NCBI GenBank assembly: GCA_944472155.2
Contig: OX235271.1
Span: 120,099,329-120,163,328 of the forward strand
Source of the DNA: Trichobilharzia szidati
Taxonomy: Eukaryota > Platyhelminthes > Trematoda > Strigeidida > Schistosomatidae
Length of the DNA stretch: 64,000 nucleotides
Direction: 5' to 3'
Positions 24,055 through 35,719 of the stretch are shown here, in pieces. A model generated the notes under the pieces. That model saw only the letters and a program-made list of their open reading frames with translations. It was not told where the DNA came from and made no database searches. Both the position numbers and the translations under genes were made by a program. Within the stretch, counting starts at the first letter, position 1; the number at the start of each line of letters is the position of its first letter.

Positions 24055-25928
24055 CTAAAATTTACCGAAACTCCCCAATCAGCTAGTCTGTGATTTATCA
24101 AGTGTTTAGTAAATTAATAAACCAGAAGGAAAGACAATCTACCAATTTCTGTACATAGTATAAATGTGACATTTATATGATCAGAGAGCAGTAAAAAAGA
24201 AAGAAAATATGGGAAATAACAATACAGAAACACTATGTCACTAAGACACAAATGTGCAAAATTCTTCAGTATGTAGATCAGCACACACTTCTACGCACTA
24301 TCTGATTCCTTTCATGCACTAATCTCTAAAAGGAAACTGATGAAAATTATAATTTACCTTGATTTTACCATAGGAACTAAAGTTGTGTCTTAATCAGTAA
24401 GAAAGTATGCACATTCTCTCCTATCTTTCAACAGGTGATTTCATTTCACTAATTTAGCTGCAGGCCATATTACTTATTAGGCTAGCCAGAAAAATATAAG
24501 CGAACATATAAGGTTTGTTTACACTTTACAAAATTGTAGTCATACAGCTGGATGAAACATATGAGAGGAGAGCACATGGAAGTTTTGTGATTCTATTTGT
24601 TACTAGAATCTTTCTGATGCAGGTGGTGAAAGTTGACGATATTTCGATTATTATGATGATTTATCGTACTGCACGAGTTCATGACATAAATAGGAGAAAT
24701 AAGAATACCTTTTATTTTGTTAATGACATAATCAACACTTGGAAATGTAAATTCGGTAGATTTTATTAAGGTAATACTGTAGCGTGTGCTACGGAGAAAG
24801 CAAATGACAGTGTTGCGGAGAAACATGGGAGACGTGAAAGAAACACAAAGAGACACAGTATGAAGGGACGGCAGAAGTAGCACAACACCGAAGACCTGTG
24901 CAAATGGTGATTTGAAGGTGTACTTAGTTTCGCTATATAGAGATACGTAATTGCCAAGTCTCTCGTCTTCGACCTTTACAATACGATGCTCTGCTTCCTA
25001 TTAGTATTTACACCATATTCGTACTAATTTCTTTCATGCAACCGGTTCCCTTTATTAGTTTGAAGAGAGAAAGAACGAACATGTTTGCAGGATAATACGA
25101 GCTCGTTTTATTTCGTGGATTCTCATCAACTGCATACATCCTAAACAAAATTTCTTTCAGTCACATTCTGAATCGATTAAATTCGTGATCGAAAAAGTTT
25201 GTGTCATCAATGCAAATCGAATTACCACCACAACTGACTGGTAATAACATGGAAAACAACTAATGCGAACTAATGAAAGATAACTGCACTTTTTCGTTTT
25301 TCGGCATTTATTGCACGAAGTTCGAAAATGGTGATGTTTGTCTACGTCTCCAGTAATAAATCGTGTGTAAAATTTAAAGATTCATATTTTGGCTCTTTAA
25401 CAGACCTAGAATTTTGATAATCATAATTGTGGTAGTTTGAAATGACTCTGCTGTATTACCTGAACCGCTCCGTATACACCCCGAACGAGTAAAACAGCCG
25501 GGCAGTGTTTAGATTACCCTGATGTCACTGGCGAATACTAATGACGTAACTGGATCCCGACCGCACATATCAGTCAAAAGCATATATCGTATTTCATTCC
25601 GAACAACTTCATGATTAAAAAATCATCTAACTTAGAGAATATTAAATATAGTTCGGATCAGTTTGAAATATTCCTAGTGCTGCTGAATGTTTCACTACAG
25701 TATGTTAGACTTTTATGTTTACTTATTTTCGGCGAATCAGGATCTCTGAGATTATTTAAATACCAGCAGTAATGAATTCTTTAGATTTTCTTTCATCACT
25801 TAGAAACCATGAAGTTATCAAGACCCAAGAGAAATATATTTTGAGCCAGTTAACGTATCTGAATATTGTTAGACTGAAAGTTAAAAATCAGAAGAGGAAT
25901 GGTCAAAGTTTTAATGCAAAATATAAAG
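24055..25928. other. AT-rich DNA without recognised gene
   Basis: No gene called. Overlapping frames of 63-96 codons on both strands at 24,515-24,957 have no domain. A purine-rich patch (24,780-24,910) loosely resembles 47,930-48,060 (both contain TGTGCAAATGG followed by GATTT), possibly a dispersed repeat. A GC-richer patch at 25,450-25,580 is unexplained. Confidence 0.45.
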
Positions 25929-26344
25929 GAATTCAGTCTGCACCGAAGATAGGACTAGACACATTACACTAGTTACTGACTAGTGTGCAATCAAAAATAT
26001 CCAATACAGTCCTACAGGAGGTCAGTCGCGAGCCTGAATAGCTCAGTGGTAACGTCTCTGACTGCAGCACTGGGTGACGCGGGTTCGAATCTCAGAAGGG
26101 ACATCAGTTCCTTCAAGGTTGCAGATACGCCTTGCTGATGAGTGCCAACTAGCACGAAACCTAGGTCCAAGGCTTCCTGCCGATTGCCTCCAACCATCTA
26201 ATACCAACAGTTCACAGTGCACCGTAATGGCGAGCCACCTAGCATGGTGGCCACATTGCAAACATGACTGATAGAATTCAGTCTGCACCGAAGATAGGAC
26301 TAGACACATTACACTAGTTACTGACTAGTGTGCAATCAAAAATA
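25929..26344 (+). repeat. Hammerhead-bearing tRNA-derived SINE in partial tandem (345-bp period)
   Basis: The 71-bp segment 25,929-25,999 (GAATTCAGTCTGCACC... to AATCAAAAATA) is repeated at 26,274-26,344, offset exactly 345 bp. Between the copies lie a leader, a tRNA-like head, a hammerhead and a tail, so the locus is 1.2 units of a 345-bp tandem repeat. Head: A box TAGCTCAGTGGTAAC (26,038-26,052) and B box GGTTCGAATC (26,090-26,099), an internal pol III promoter. I see no full tRNA cloverleaf. Related copies are at 35,398-35,695, 41,528-41,869 and 54,641-54,967. Small open frames here are fortuitous. Confidence 0.88.
26121..26180 (+). ncRNA. Type I hammerhead self-cleaving ribozyme (canonical core)
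   Basis: All conserved hammerhead parts are present in order. Stem I outer GCAG/CTGC (26,121-124/26,177-180) and inner GCCTTG/CAAGGC (26,129-134/26,168-173) with an internal loop ATAC opposite TTC. Then CTGATGA (26,135-141), stem II GTGC/GCAC with loop CAACTA, GAAA (26,156-159), stem III ACC-TA-GGT, and cleavage after GTC at 26,167. The loop 2 sequence and the UAC/UUC internal loop resemble the tertiary-contact loops of the known schistosome hammerhead (CAAAUA loop). Stem III is very short, as in Sm-alpha. On family knowledge I expect self-cleavage, possibly helped by dimeric transcripts. This is an inference from pairing, not a measured activity. Confidence 0.88.
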
Positions 26345-29184
26345 AAGGAAACACATTTCTGGTAAAGTTAGTCTGAGTGACAGATATGATTTCTATCACT
26401 CATCACCTTTTCTTTATTTATGATACGATAATATTATCGCATTAATACATTGTCACTAAAGATCATATTTCATAGTAAATAGATTTATTTTGCGTAACTT
26501 TATACATTGTTTTACATAAATAAAGGTTACATTTGATATTGATGTAGGGAGAGACAAAGGTTCCATGTAGGTATTTAAAAAGAAATGTCTGAACAACATT
26601 TTTCCTGAATGAGAAATTGGATCTAATCCATTACTGAATAATGCAAAGAAAGGTATGATATACTCATTTAAGGAAACACTGATGTCATATATATATATAT
26701 ATAAATAATATATATTATATATATATATATATATAATATATTTTAGTTAGCAACCTTGTTATTTTTGTAACGATAAGCCAGATAGTTGTAGAGAATATAG
26801 ATTATGTTTAACAGTGAGATCTCATCCTTTTCCGACGCAACACTGCATTGAAAATGAATTGCTGGTATCACAGGTGTAATATCCAAGGTTATGACACTGT
26901 TAACACGCCTTATATTAGACATATAGGGCTTAAGCGATGGTAAATCCAAACAAATTTTGCGATTGTTTTTGCACCTGCTGTCGTAATAATTTTTTGTTAT
27001 AACGGAGCTCCTACATAGCTCTCAAGATCATTTTTCATCACGGATTGATTTGAAATGCAGAACCATTATGTATCAAGAAGCACGAAGTAGTTGTTATGTT
27101 CAGGTCAATTCAGTGGTACCAGTCCGCGGTTCTATATGGCATTCCGTCAGGTACTCTGCTGACAACCGTTACGTTTCTCAGCTTGCCGTTTAAATGAAAT
27201 TCAATAAAAGTAATGATGTATGGAATAGTTTATTATTTTTCCTATTGATGTCATCATTCATATTTCACTCTGAACAGACTTAGTGTAGCACCTGTAAAGG
27301 TAGTACACATGCACACATTGAAATTTTAGGAAGAGATTGAATTTACCTACATCTAGCGACTATCAATACATTCATAGTCAAATCTGATACACTTCAACCT
27401 ACTAGTGTTTAACATGTAACATCTAGTTAATTCACGACTTGGTATGTAAAAAATTATGTTTCCATGTATGACTTGAAATACAAAACATTTTGAAGCCATA
27501 AATCTAAATTTTTATTATGATTTATTGGTTCACATGAATGGCTACCATTGAACAGACATCAAAGAATTATTCGACATTTGTTGTTAAGTTGAGCACAAGC
27601 CTTCTATTAATCCCTGTGATCGTCATCTAGTCCATTAATTATGTAATGATAGTAATATTGTCGTAGTGATCTCAACTTGAATTAAGTCCTACTGTAATTA
27701 TAATGACTAGATGTCTATTTTCGGCACGTGACATTGCAATTGTTACAAAATAGACTGAACAAATGGTTCGACGGCTATCAAAAAGAAAGTCAAACTAATT
27801 TGGCGTCAAAATTTTCAACTCAGCAACTATAACAGATGACTAGTATAACTAAAATTACTGATCTTCTTACTGTTGCAAATGCATTCATGTTTCCTTTCGT
27901 ATGGAAAGGGCGTAGAATTACATGAGAAAAGTCAAATGAGAGGATTGTTTTCAGCTTTCCACTTTACAGAGTAGCAATATATCTTATTTAATAGTGAAGG
28001 GATAATTTGTGGTTAATATTGTTAATCGAAAGTTAAAGTAGAGATCAGTGTATCTGAGCATGACAGAGTGAGAAAGAAGGAAAGAGAGGGTGAAGGGTCC
28101 ACTTTATGAAATAATAATCGCTTAGTGATATGAGACTAAACCTATCAATTTCTTTTATTACTACTAGTATAATTAAATCAGACAATGGGACATGAAGTCA
28201 ACAAAATGTTTACTTACTGTAGGTCACTAAAAAGACTTGATAACTCTAGAGTTAGTTTTTCCACCATACACTGAGACTATTTGGAAAACTACAGAAAATT
28301 CGGATTTGTTGGACATCTGCCTAGTCTAATTACACAATTAATCATGAGTGAACATTTAGGAAATTCCTAATTGTGGGGGATTTTTCAGTCGTTTTACATC
28401 AAGAAATTAGTTATGTTCTGTCATTTTTTAAGTCATACTGACCAGGTTTCATTTTGAAAGAATTCTGTCACAAGTTTATGTTTCTTCTTAATAATTTGTA
28501 TGTCTTAGGAATCAGTCAGCAGGAAGGTTTGTTTGACTTGGTTTACAAGCTAGCTGGCATTCAGTATCAAGGTGTACCTATAAGTTTGAAAAAAGTTCTT
28601 GTTTACTGGGCGATTCCAAATTGCGTGGCTCATTGCCAAAGTTAGATAATTTGTCAATAAAAATATTTCTATCACGATTAATGCTTTTTTGGATGAATGA
28701 TTACACGAATTAGCTGTCTGATGCTAACTTTTCTAAACACTTAGAACTAAACAAATACATTGATTATCACTTTCAATTTGTATATAGTTATTACCGTTCT
28801 ACCACAGTTATCCATCATTTGTTATTGTAGCTATGGATTTACTTATATCTCAACATTTGATTTTTGGAGAAAAGAGGGAGGTTTCAGCACTGAAGAGTTC
28901 AATCAATACTTGCTTGTAAAATCTTTAATCAAGCTGAAAACTAAGAATTTTCACAATCCAACACCGTATCCGGTGACTTCGAAAATTCATTCGATAATCA
29001 CCATAAAAATCTAATCAAGTAATTCCTGAAATCAGATAGGTGACTGTTGGAAAAATTCTATGTCCGTCATGTATTTGAGAAACTTATTTCACCTAAGAAT
29101 TTTACATTTCATTTAAGTGGAGCAAATATAGTGCAATATCTATGTCCCCAGATTGCTTTTTACTTTAGCGCGATTATTTTTATT

Positions 29185-29186
<2 letters not shown>
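26345..29186. other. AT-rich DNA without recognised gene; AT microsatellite
   Basis: A self-complementary AT/TAATA microsatellite occupies 26,686-26,741. Apart from short open frames at 26,743-26,949, 28,454-28,645 and 28,760-29,014, which show no domain, I see nothing interpretable. Confidence 0.5.

Positions 29187-29221
<35 letters not shown>
29187..29221. repeat. (AT)n microsatellite
   Basis: About 35 bp of uninterrupted AT dinucleotide. It forms the tail of the adjacent minus-strand repeat copy (the tail reads GTATTG then TATATA on the minus strand). Confidence 0.95.
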
Positions 29222-29225
<4 letters not shown>

Positions 29226-29480
29226 ACCTGGGCACCGCGGTAGTATGTAAATCCATTTGAATTTGTTTATTGGATATGTCACACAATGAAACATTATTTA
29301 CAAGGTGACGTGTCGTACACAATTTGTAGTTCACAATGATATCAAATGTAACTGCACAGTTTCGAAAACTGATTTGTATATCAACTATGAGATTTTGCAG
29401 TTCTCTTTCTTCTTCCCATTTGCTGCAAGGGCGGTATGATTTTCTAGATGTCGGGGATGGGTACTTAGTCATTCCTACCT
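29222..29480 (-). repeat. Unnamed retroposon tail, minus-strand copy
   Basis: On the minus strand it ends ACAAATTCAAATGG, then ACTACCGCGGTGCCCAGGTAT, then an AT tail. The stretch (ACTACAAATTGTGTACGACACGTCACC then GTGTGACATATCCAATAAAC) is the family seen at 29,800-29,905, in the palindrome at 42,140-42,351 and at 61,630-61,745. Conceptual translations of the copies also agree (VNNVSLCDISNKQIQMDL here, VNNTVSLCDISNKQTNMEL at 42.3 kb), perhaps a leftover coding 3' end. I cannot name the family. Confidence 0.65.
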
Positions 29481-29609
29481 CATATTTTCTCAGGTGATTA
29501 GGTAAATAAAGCCTTAGTTATCATTCTCTCCCTGATTACCCACCTACTTGCCGATTGCGAGAATACGTTGTTTTTCTGATAAACTACATCTTTTAATAAT
29601 GCTGCTCAT

Positions 29610-29910
29610 TTTTATCAGAGGGGTTAACTGCAGCTTTATCCTGATCAGACTGCAGTGTCCCCAGCACTACCCTCTTTCTTATCAGGTCCTGGACACCCAC
29701 CAATGCTGCCATGCTTCCAAGCTGCACATACAGCTCTGGATTTCCCTATCTTTGAAGGCCTCATGCTATGGAATCCTCATCTGATTGAAGGCAGAGACTA
29801 GGTTATGAACAATAGACTGTGTTCGAAACGTTATTCAGTAAATAACACCGTTTCACAGTGTGAAACAACCAATAAACAAGTCAGCATGGAACTAGATGTG
29901 AATCACACAC
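29610..29910 (+). repeat. Unnamed retroposon tail, plus-strand copy
   Basis: 29,810-29,905 matches the same family (GTTATGAACAATAG, GTTCGAAACGTTATTCAG, GTTTCACAGTGTGAAAC, CAATAAACAAGT). The GC-richer 200 bp upstream (29,610-29,810) has an open frame and differs strongly in composition from its surroundings, so it is probably part of the same insertion. It lies head to head with the copy at 29,222-29,480. Confidence 0.55.
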
Positions 29911-30061
29911 GAATTAAAACATTATTTCAGATATGAAACATAATCTTCTGAGGCTTAAATAATGAACCACACATTGTTTCACACTTTTTTGGCTCCATTA
30001 TTTCCCAAAATAAAATAGGTTGTATTTGGAAGTTGTGTACATAATCGAGTCTTAAAGTGAG

Positions 30062-30250
30062 ACAAATAGCTAGAATAGCTTAGCAGTATAATCTCTGAAT
30101 AAGGCAGTGAATGAGTCAGATTTAAATCTTTGTTGGTACACTGTATTCACCACTGTTACAGACACACCTCTCTGTCTATTGGCAGTAACCATGACAACTA
30201 GTATCATGGCCACTATTTATGGATTTCCAATACCTGAATGTTAAGACTAT
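30062..30250 (+). repeat. Very diverged copy of the ribozyme SINE (head only)
   Basis: AGCTAGAATAGCTTAGCAGTATAATCTCT aligns with the SINE head GCCTGAATAGCTCAGTGGTAACGTCTCT, and GATTTAAATCTTTG falls at the B-box position. A later segment (CATGACAACTAGTATCATGG) loosely matches the tail (GCGAGCCACCTAGCATGG). No hammerhead core remains. A similar weak head occurs near 37,935-37,990. Confidence 0.35.
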
Positions 30251-30574
30251 GTCACATGAGTAAGAGCTATACAAATTCTTTATAACTGATAAACTATTTC
30301 TGTTACAGTGGACACAAAACATAAGCAGGTCATCTGTAGTATCCAGTGTAGTGAGGAAATGTTCAAACAGCTTGATTCACGCGACAATCGCTTAGTCCTC
30401 TTGAAATCAAGTCTGTTTTCAGTTGGAGATGTACAACCATCCAATCACACAAATTTTAGCCCATGTTCTTGTAGGTGACATCATGACCATAGATATCCAG
30501 AGGCAAACTTAGTTTTTGCTAGTGTTTATCTACTTACATCTCATATATTAACAAATTCAGTTTAAGACTATTTG

Positions 30575-30830
30575 TGATGGAGTGGGTGAGTCGGTGGATC
30601 TCGCTAACCACTCACGTAGTCCTCAGTCAATCTCCATCCAACGCGTTCCTTGACTTCGCTTGGCGGATAAATTGACCCGGTAGAAGGGAAGGTTGGGTGT
30701 GAGGCTAGCCACTCCACCCTGTAAAAAGCAAATGACAATGCTATTAAAACTCAAAATCTGAAGCTTGACGTCCTGTTCTACTTGGAGGGCAGAGGAAGAC
30801 AGTAAATGAAGAATGTAGTGTGCGAATGGA
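30575..30830 (+). repeat. GC-rich dispersed-repeat fragment, possibly 5' part of a non-LTR element
   Basis: The composition stands out from the AT-rich surroundings (GGCGGATAAATTGACCCGG, GGTTGGGTGTGAGGCTAG). I associate this text with 5' regions of schistosome non-LTR elements, but that is recollection without a search. No intact reading frame is present. Confidence 0.35.
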
Positions 30831-33800
30831 TAGAATAATTTTATGCTTCCTAATTCATGTTTTCAAGGTATCGTCTAATAGTTGGTCAAAAGAATGTACT
30901 ATATGATTTATCCTTTCATATGCATTTACTAATTAACACCTAATAGTATTAATTTAGTGTAATAAGTAAGGCATCTGCACTACCAGCAGTTGAATGAATT
31001 TTAACAGAAACTTCTTTAAAACAGAAACCATTTAGAATATCACACTTGCCTCATAACGTGAATGCACAGATTTCCACTCCTGTGGGTTCATGGAAGAGCA
31101 CTACTGTTAAAGTCTCACACTAGGAAAACACAAATGTCTAGTGTTTTATAATTTTCTATAGCTGTCTAAGTGATATCGGTTCATGAGGGAAATTTCCTTG
31201 AAATTAAGTTCACTTCCTAAAAACCCAAAATGAGTTTCCCTCACTAACCCAATATACTGAGACGACAGTATATGATACTATAATTGGTATCAAGAAAGCA
31301 AGTAAAAACTGCAACACAGTACACATTACTGATCTGTACGACTAGTAGGAAACCACTGACATCAGCTGGCAGTAAGCGCTACCTATATCCAGCTGATTAC
31401 TTGAAGGACTAATACACAACATGAGTAGTACCCAACTACTTATATCAGTTAGTAGTACATACTTTTTCATTTATTGAATTTTAAACCCAGTGAAAATCAT
31501 CATCAAGCTTTATAGCCGACTAAGCGTATGGTACACACATTTGTCTACATATTCTCAATCATGAAGGTAGTGTACAGAATGTCATCATTACAATAATAGA
31601 TGAAAAATGACAATAACCACATTGTGAGATTAAGCAAAAATAAGGCAGTTTTATACACAGAAAATTGCTTCATTATCTACAAGATCTACTGAAAAAGAAA
31701 TTATTTTATTTACAAAAGCTTCTAATTATTTAAGAGGAGAAAACAGATAGACATAATTTATGATAATTGAATGAAAACAAATGTTTTCCTACCAGGATTT
31801 GAAAATCAACTCAATTCAGATCTAAATTTAAAACTCTCATTCCAGTTCTTACCTCTCTGGTTATTCTCTTTTTTAATAATCAAAACAACTCACAGTAATT
31901 AACCATGAATAATGAAGTGTGTAAGATGTTATTCAAATTCATGGTTTTCTGATTGTGATTTTACTTCTTTCATCTACCCTTAGAATTCATGCAATTACAA
32001 TATCTATGGACTCATTCAACTGGATAATCCTTAATTATTGCTTACAGTGTAACGTGATCGATGGATCTAGGTGTTCATTGGAGCATATTATCTAATTTTG
32101 CACGTGGTCCTCCTTTATTCTAATTCCTTTCACATTTCGGCTTTTTCATCTTCTTAATGCATTCTATATTTCTTTCCCGCCCACATCATCATTAACACGC
32201 AAATAACGCTGAACATGAAATAATAACTAAAGGAACTCATTCCTTTCATTCTCAATAATAATATTTCATTCCTTTAAACTACAGGAAAATATTTACGAAG
32301 ACAAACAACCACACACACACACACATGTACAAAAGCCTACACATGAGAACGGCAGTATTATTCTACTCCACTACTGTCTAGTCATCAGAATATTCTTCAT
32401 TTTTGTATCAGTCGGAATAACTGATCATAAAATGAGACATCTTATCATATTTAACTGCGTTAATTAGACAGTTAAAAGTGATCAGATGAAAGAGACATCT
32501 TATCAGTATAAAGTGTCAGAATGCTCAAGGTCGTCTGAATCTAAAGATCATATTTCATTTGCAGTATTTTAATATAAGCCCTTATTCACTATCATATAGT
32601 TGATATTGCTTCATCGAAAAACATGTTTATATTACCAGCATGTGTTTAAATATATGCTGCTGCTGTCATTTGCCTTCATATAACCACTATTTTAGTAGTT
32701 TAATATGCGGGACACAATTATAATACAGCATCTATCTCATTTCTGAGTTATGTCCATCTATTTCTGTATTTCTTGGTCTCATTTTGGATTGAGTTTGACT
32801 CGAGTCTGTGCATAAAATTTATAATGTATAACAGTCTAGTCTTACCAGTATAATTTATTGAATTGCCTACAGTGAGATATTTGTTTTCTAAGGGATGTCA
32901 AATTAACTGTTGACTTAATATACAGGTGTTAGCTTTTTTAGAAGAAGAAGAAGGAGAAGAAATCGGGACAAACTCCTTGGGAAATTTAAAACTTGTGAAG
33001 TTGATTCAAGTGTAGAAGTGCGTAAACTGCACATACATACATAAATAAAAAGTGACAGATGATGCTGACAAATAAGTTGTTTTCTGCAGCTCGGTATACA
33101 GCCAGTGATCTATTGTTCCGGTAAATTTGAAGCTACGTCTCTTGCTAGCAATATTAGACACTACATATCAGGCTGAATAAATAATACCTAAATAGAGGAT
33201 CCAGTGTTAGCAAGACATTACAGTAAGAACAGATTTAACAAGGCTACAGATTTTAACGTGCACGAAAATCTATATAATTTATCTGGTAACCATCTACATG
33301 TCTTACAATCTACGCTGTAAGAAGTATCTGTTATGGAAGATTAACGATGCCAACTGATGAATAGAACAAAATAAGATGGAGAGGGTTTCAAACAACAGAT
33401 GTGATGTTTGTGAGCAACTTTTAAAACAAGAATAAGTCTAGTGTTTAATATGGATATAATCATAGTTTGCATGATCAGGGGAATTAAGTCACCTCAGTTT
33501 AGAAGTAGGAAACAAATCGTTTTTGAAATCCTTTAATTTACATTTGTGCTCTAGCTCTATGTTAAATACTGTATGGATATTTAAAGCCCTGAATTTCGAC
33601 AGTCAGTCATAACAACTTTTAGCAGATTCCAATGAAATCTTTCATGCATACTTTTAAAAATATAAATACCAATCGACATATTATTTATTCAGATAAGTCA
33701 TTCTCACGGTATGCCGTCTTTCTGTTTTAGTTGATTGAATTTGAACTTCATTCTTGCATTTGGTGTATGTGGCCAATCGATTTTCCTTTTGCTACATCTG

Positions 33801-34349
33801 GTGAATACAATGAAAAACTCCCTAAAAATGCTTTCTTGTAATGCATAGGTGACACTTTCTTCATTTTTAGAGCAACAGCGATGTGCATAATTAGATAAAT
33901 TTCTTATTCTAAAAATATGAAGCCTTCAGAATATAGAAGTGGTTATTGTCCATAATACGACTTTCACTATGTGGAATACTATCAACATTTTCATGATTAA
34001 AGTCGGAATGGAATTTACGGAAAGTTGCTGTCAGTTAGAGATTTACTGACGACTCAGCAGCATTGGATAATTAATAAATTCATAATGGCCTGGTAAATTT
34101 TTTGTAAGTGCATAATCTAAATGTTTCCCTACTCTTGTTTGAAAAAAGTGGCTGGAAAATCTTATACACAGTAATGGAACTTCCAAGAGATATACTCAAA
34201 TTATCTTGTGATACGGTTGATAAGGATTTCTCGTCTTCTTCAACTCAGTCCACTTCAAGTATTATCACTTTATGTCTGAACTCCAGGGAATTTCCCCTAC
34301 TTCCTAATAAAAATGAAATATTTCATAATTCCTTAGACGATTTCACAGT
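30831..34349. other. AT-rich DNA without recognised gene
   Basis: A CA microsatellite lies at 32,311-32,326 and an AGA/AGG purine tract at 32,940-32,962. A 106-codon frame (34,108-34,428) has a Ser-rich, protein-like section before it runs into the solo LTR, but no domain or splice signals convincing enough to call an exon. Confidence 0.45.
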
Positions 34350-34693
34350 TGTAGCGGTAGCTAATTCCCCAGAATTATTAGTCACAGCATTCATCACTGA
34401 ACACTGGATGCTGACCCTCACCGTTTAGGTTGATTTGTCCAGCTGAAGGCTTACAGTCAGGCATCCACGCCATTTGGCGCGCCGTCATGTTACGTTCGTT
34501 CGTTCGTGCACGATCAATGGCTAGTTAAGCAATCATCCTCACACTCCGATTCGGTCATAATTTGGACGATCAATTATAGTGTTTTGCTTTGTCTTTGGTC
34601 TATGAAGAACGAATAATATAGAAGTTGTGGGTATTAGATTTTGCGTTGGTATACTTCTTATTATCCGTAAACGTTAACATCCTCAGCCTCTAG
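34350..34693 (+). repeat. Diverged solo LTR of the same LTR retrotransposon family
   Basis: Starts TGTAGCGGTAGCTAATTCCC and follows the 11,104 LTR along its length: a GGATGCTGACC block, an AGCTGAAGGCTTAC block, CGCCATTTGG, GTGCACGAT, then TGAAGAACGAA. It has many substitutions, an expanded CGTT tract at 34,484-34,499, and an unclear 3' end. No internal gag or pol sequence is adjacent. It is an old LTR-LTR recombination product, far older than the intact copy. Confidence 0.85.
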
Positions 34694-34699
34694 ACTGTC

Positions 34700-35397
34700 A
34701 ACAGCTGTTTTAAAAATATTTGTTTATTGCGGAAAAGACTCTCATATCCGGACAAATCGCCTGTTCCTCATTTCACTCATAAAATAACTTACTTCTATAG
34801 AATACTGACTTCATTAGATAATTACTTCCCTATAGGATAAAAACCCAAGGGCATATGTTTTCCTTTTTGTGTTTTCTATTTGAACAATAAAAACAATTTC
34901 GCTAACTGACTAATTAATTAATTAGCTTGCAACTAGAACTATTATTATTGTGTTTTTTTATGTCTCGTTTTCCCATGTGATTAAGACAACAACAATATTT
35001 TTGTTGCTAGGCCTGTGAACTGATAGACGTGTGGAGTGGAGAAGTAAATAATCAGCATATGCCTGGTAGTGTTCTATCAATGAAATGCACTAAATGTTTT
35101 ACTATTTTTTTTAATGAATAAGACAGTGTGACTTTTACTGATAGTAAAGATAATTAAAATAACAAATTAATACATCATAGTAACAGTGAGAATAAACGCC
35201 TTATTGTCAACGGATTACAATGAAAATTCATTATAAATTAATATTAAACTATGCATAGAACTGCAGGCTTGCTAAACTACACCTGGTTGATATTTGTCAT
35301 ATTCTGTCGTCATTTGAATTAACTCCTGTATACACCGTAGGATGTACACGGAGGAATCATTGTGTTCCCTTCGACTTTGACTTCATTCATCTTATGT
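34700..35397. other. AT-rich DNA without recognised gene
   Basis: Nothing recognised between the solo LTR and the SINE copy. A TTAATTAATTA run occurs near 34,912-34,922. Confidence 0.5.
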
Positions 35398-35695
35398 GGT
35401 TGGAGGCAATCGACAGGAAACCTTCCCTGACCTAGGTTTCGTTCTAGTTGGCAATCACCACTCAGCAAGGCGTATTTGTAACCTTCAAGGAACTGATGTC
35501 TTTTCTGGGATTCGAACCCGCACCACCTAGTGAGTACTGCAGTCAGAGGTGTTACCACGGCGCTATTCGGGCTGGCGATTGACCTCCTGTAGGACTGTAT
35601 TGGGTATTTTTTTGACTGGACACTAGTCAGTAACTAGTGGGATGTGTCTAGTCCTTTTTTGGTGCAGACTGAATTCTATCAGTCAGGTTTGACCA
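35398..35695 (-). repeat. Hammerhead SINE copy, minus strand, ribozyme core interrupted
   Basis: On the minus strand the order is tail (GAATTCAGTCTGCACC... AGTCAAAAAAATA), leader (CAATACAGTCCTACAGGAGG), tRNA-like head with B box GGTTCGAATCCC, then hammerhead region and GATTGCCTCCAACC. The order tail-leader-head repeats the tandem junction of the 25,929 locus. The catalytic box reads CTGA-GTGG-TGA, that is CTGATGA with four bases inserted. Stem II is also mismatched (ATTGCC...AGAACG). I predict loss of cleavage. Confidence 0.82.
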
Positions 35696-35719
35696 TATTA
35701 ACTTTATTCATTAGTTTAA

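Noticed and set aside
26038..26105. Possible real tRNA gene
   Set aside because: A and B boxes are good, but no acceptor or anticodon stem can be drawn and the sequence is part of a repeated SINE.
26012..26309. Open frames on both strands around 26.0-26.3 kb, with similar frames at 41.6 and 54.7 kb
   Set aside because: They recur because the SINE recurs, in either orientation, and they cover the tRNA-like head and ribozyme. They are not protein genes.
26686..26741. CRISPR-like or regulatory repeat array
   Set aside because: It is an AT dinucleotide microsatellite with no spacers. No CRISPR array exists in the window.
29140..29472. 110-codon minus-strand frame as a gene
   Set aside because: Its C-terminus is the AT microsatellite and the rest is the repeat family also found at 42.2 kb. 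At most it is a relic of a retroposon 3' coding end.
34108..34428. 106-codon plus-strand frame as a gene
   Set aside because: Its last third is solo LTR sequence, and the first part has no recognisable domain or reliable splice sites.
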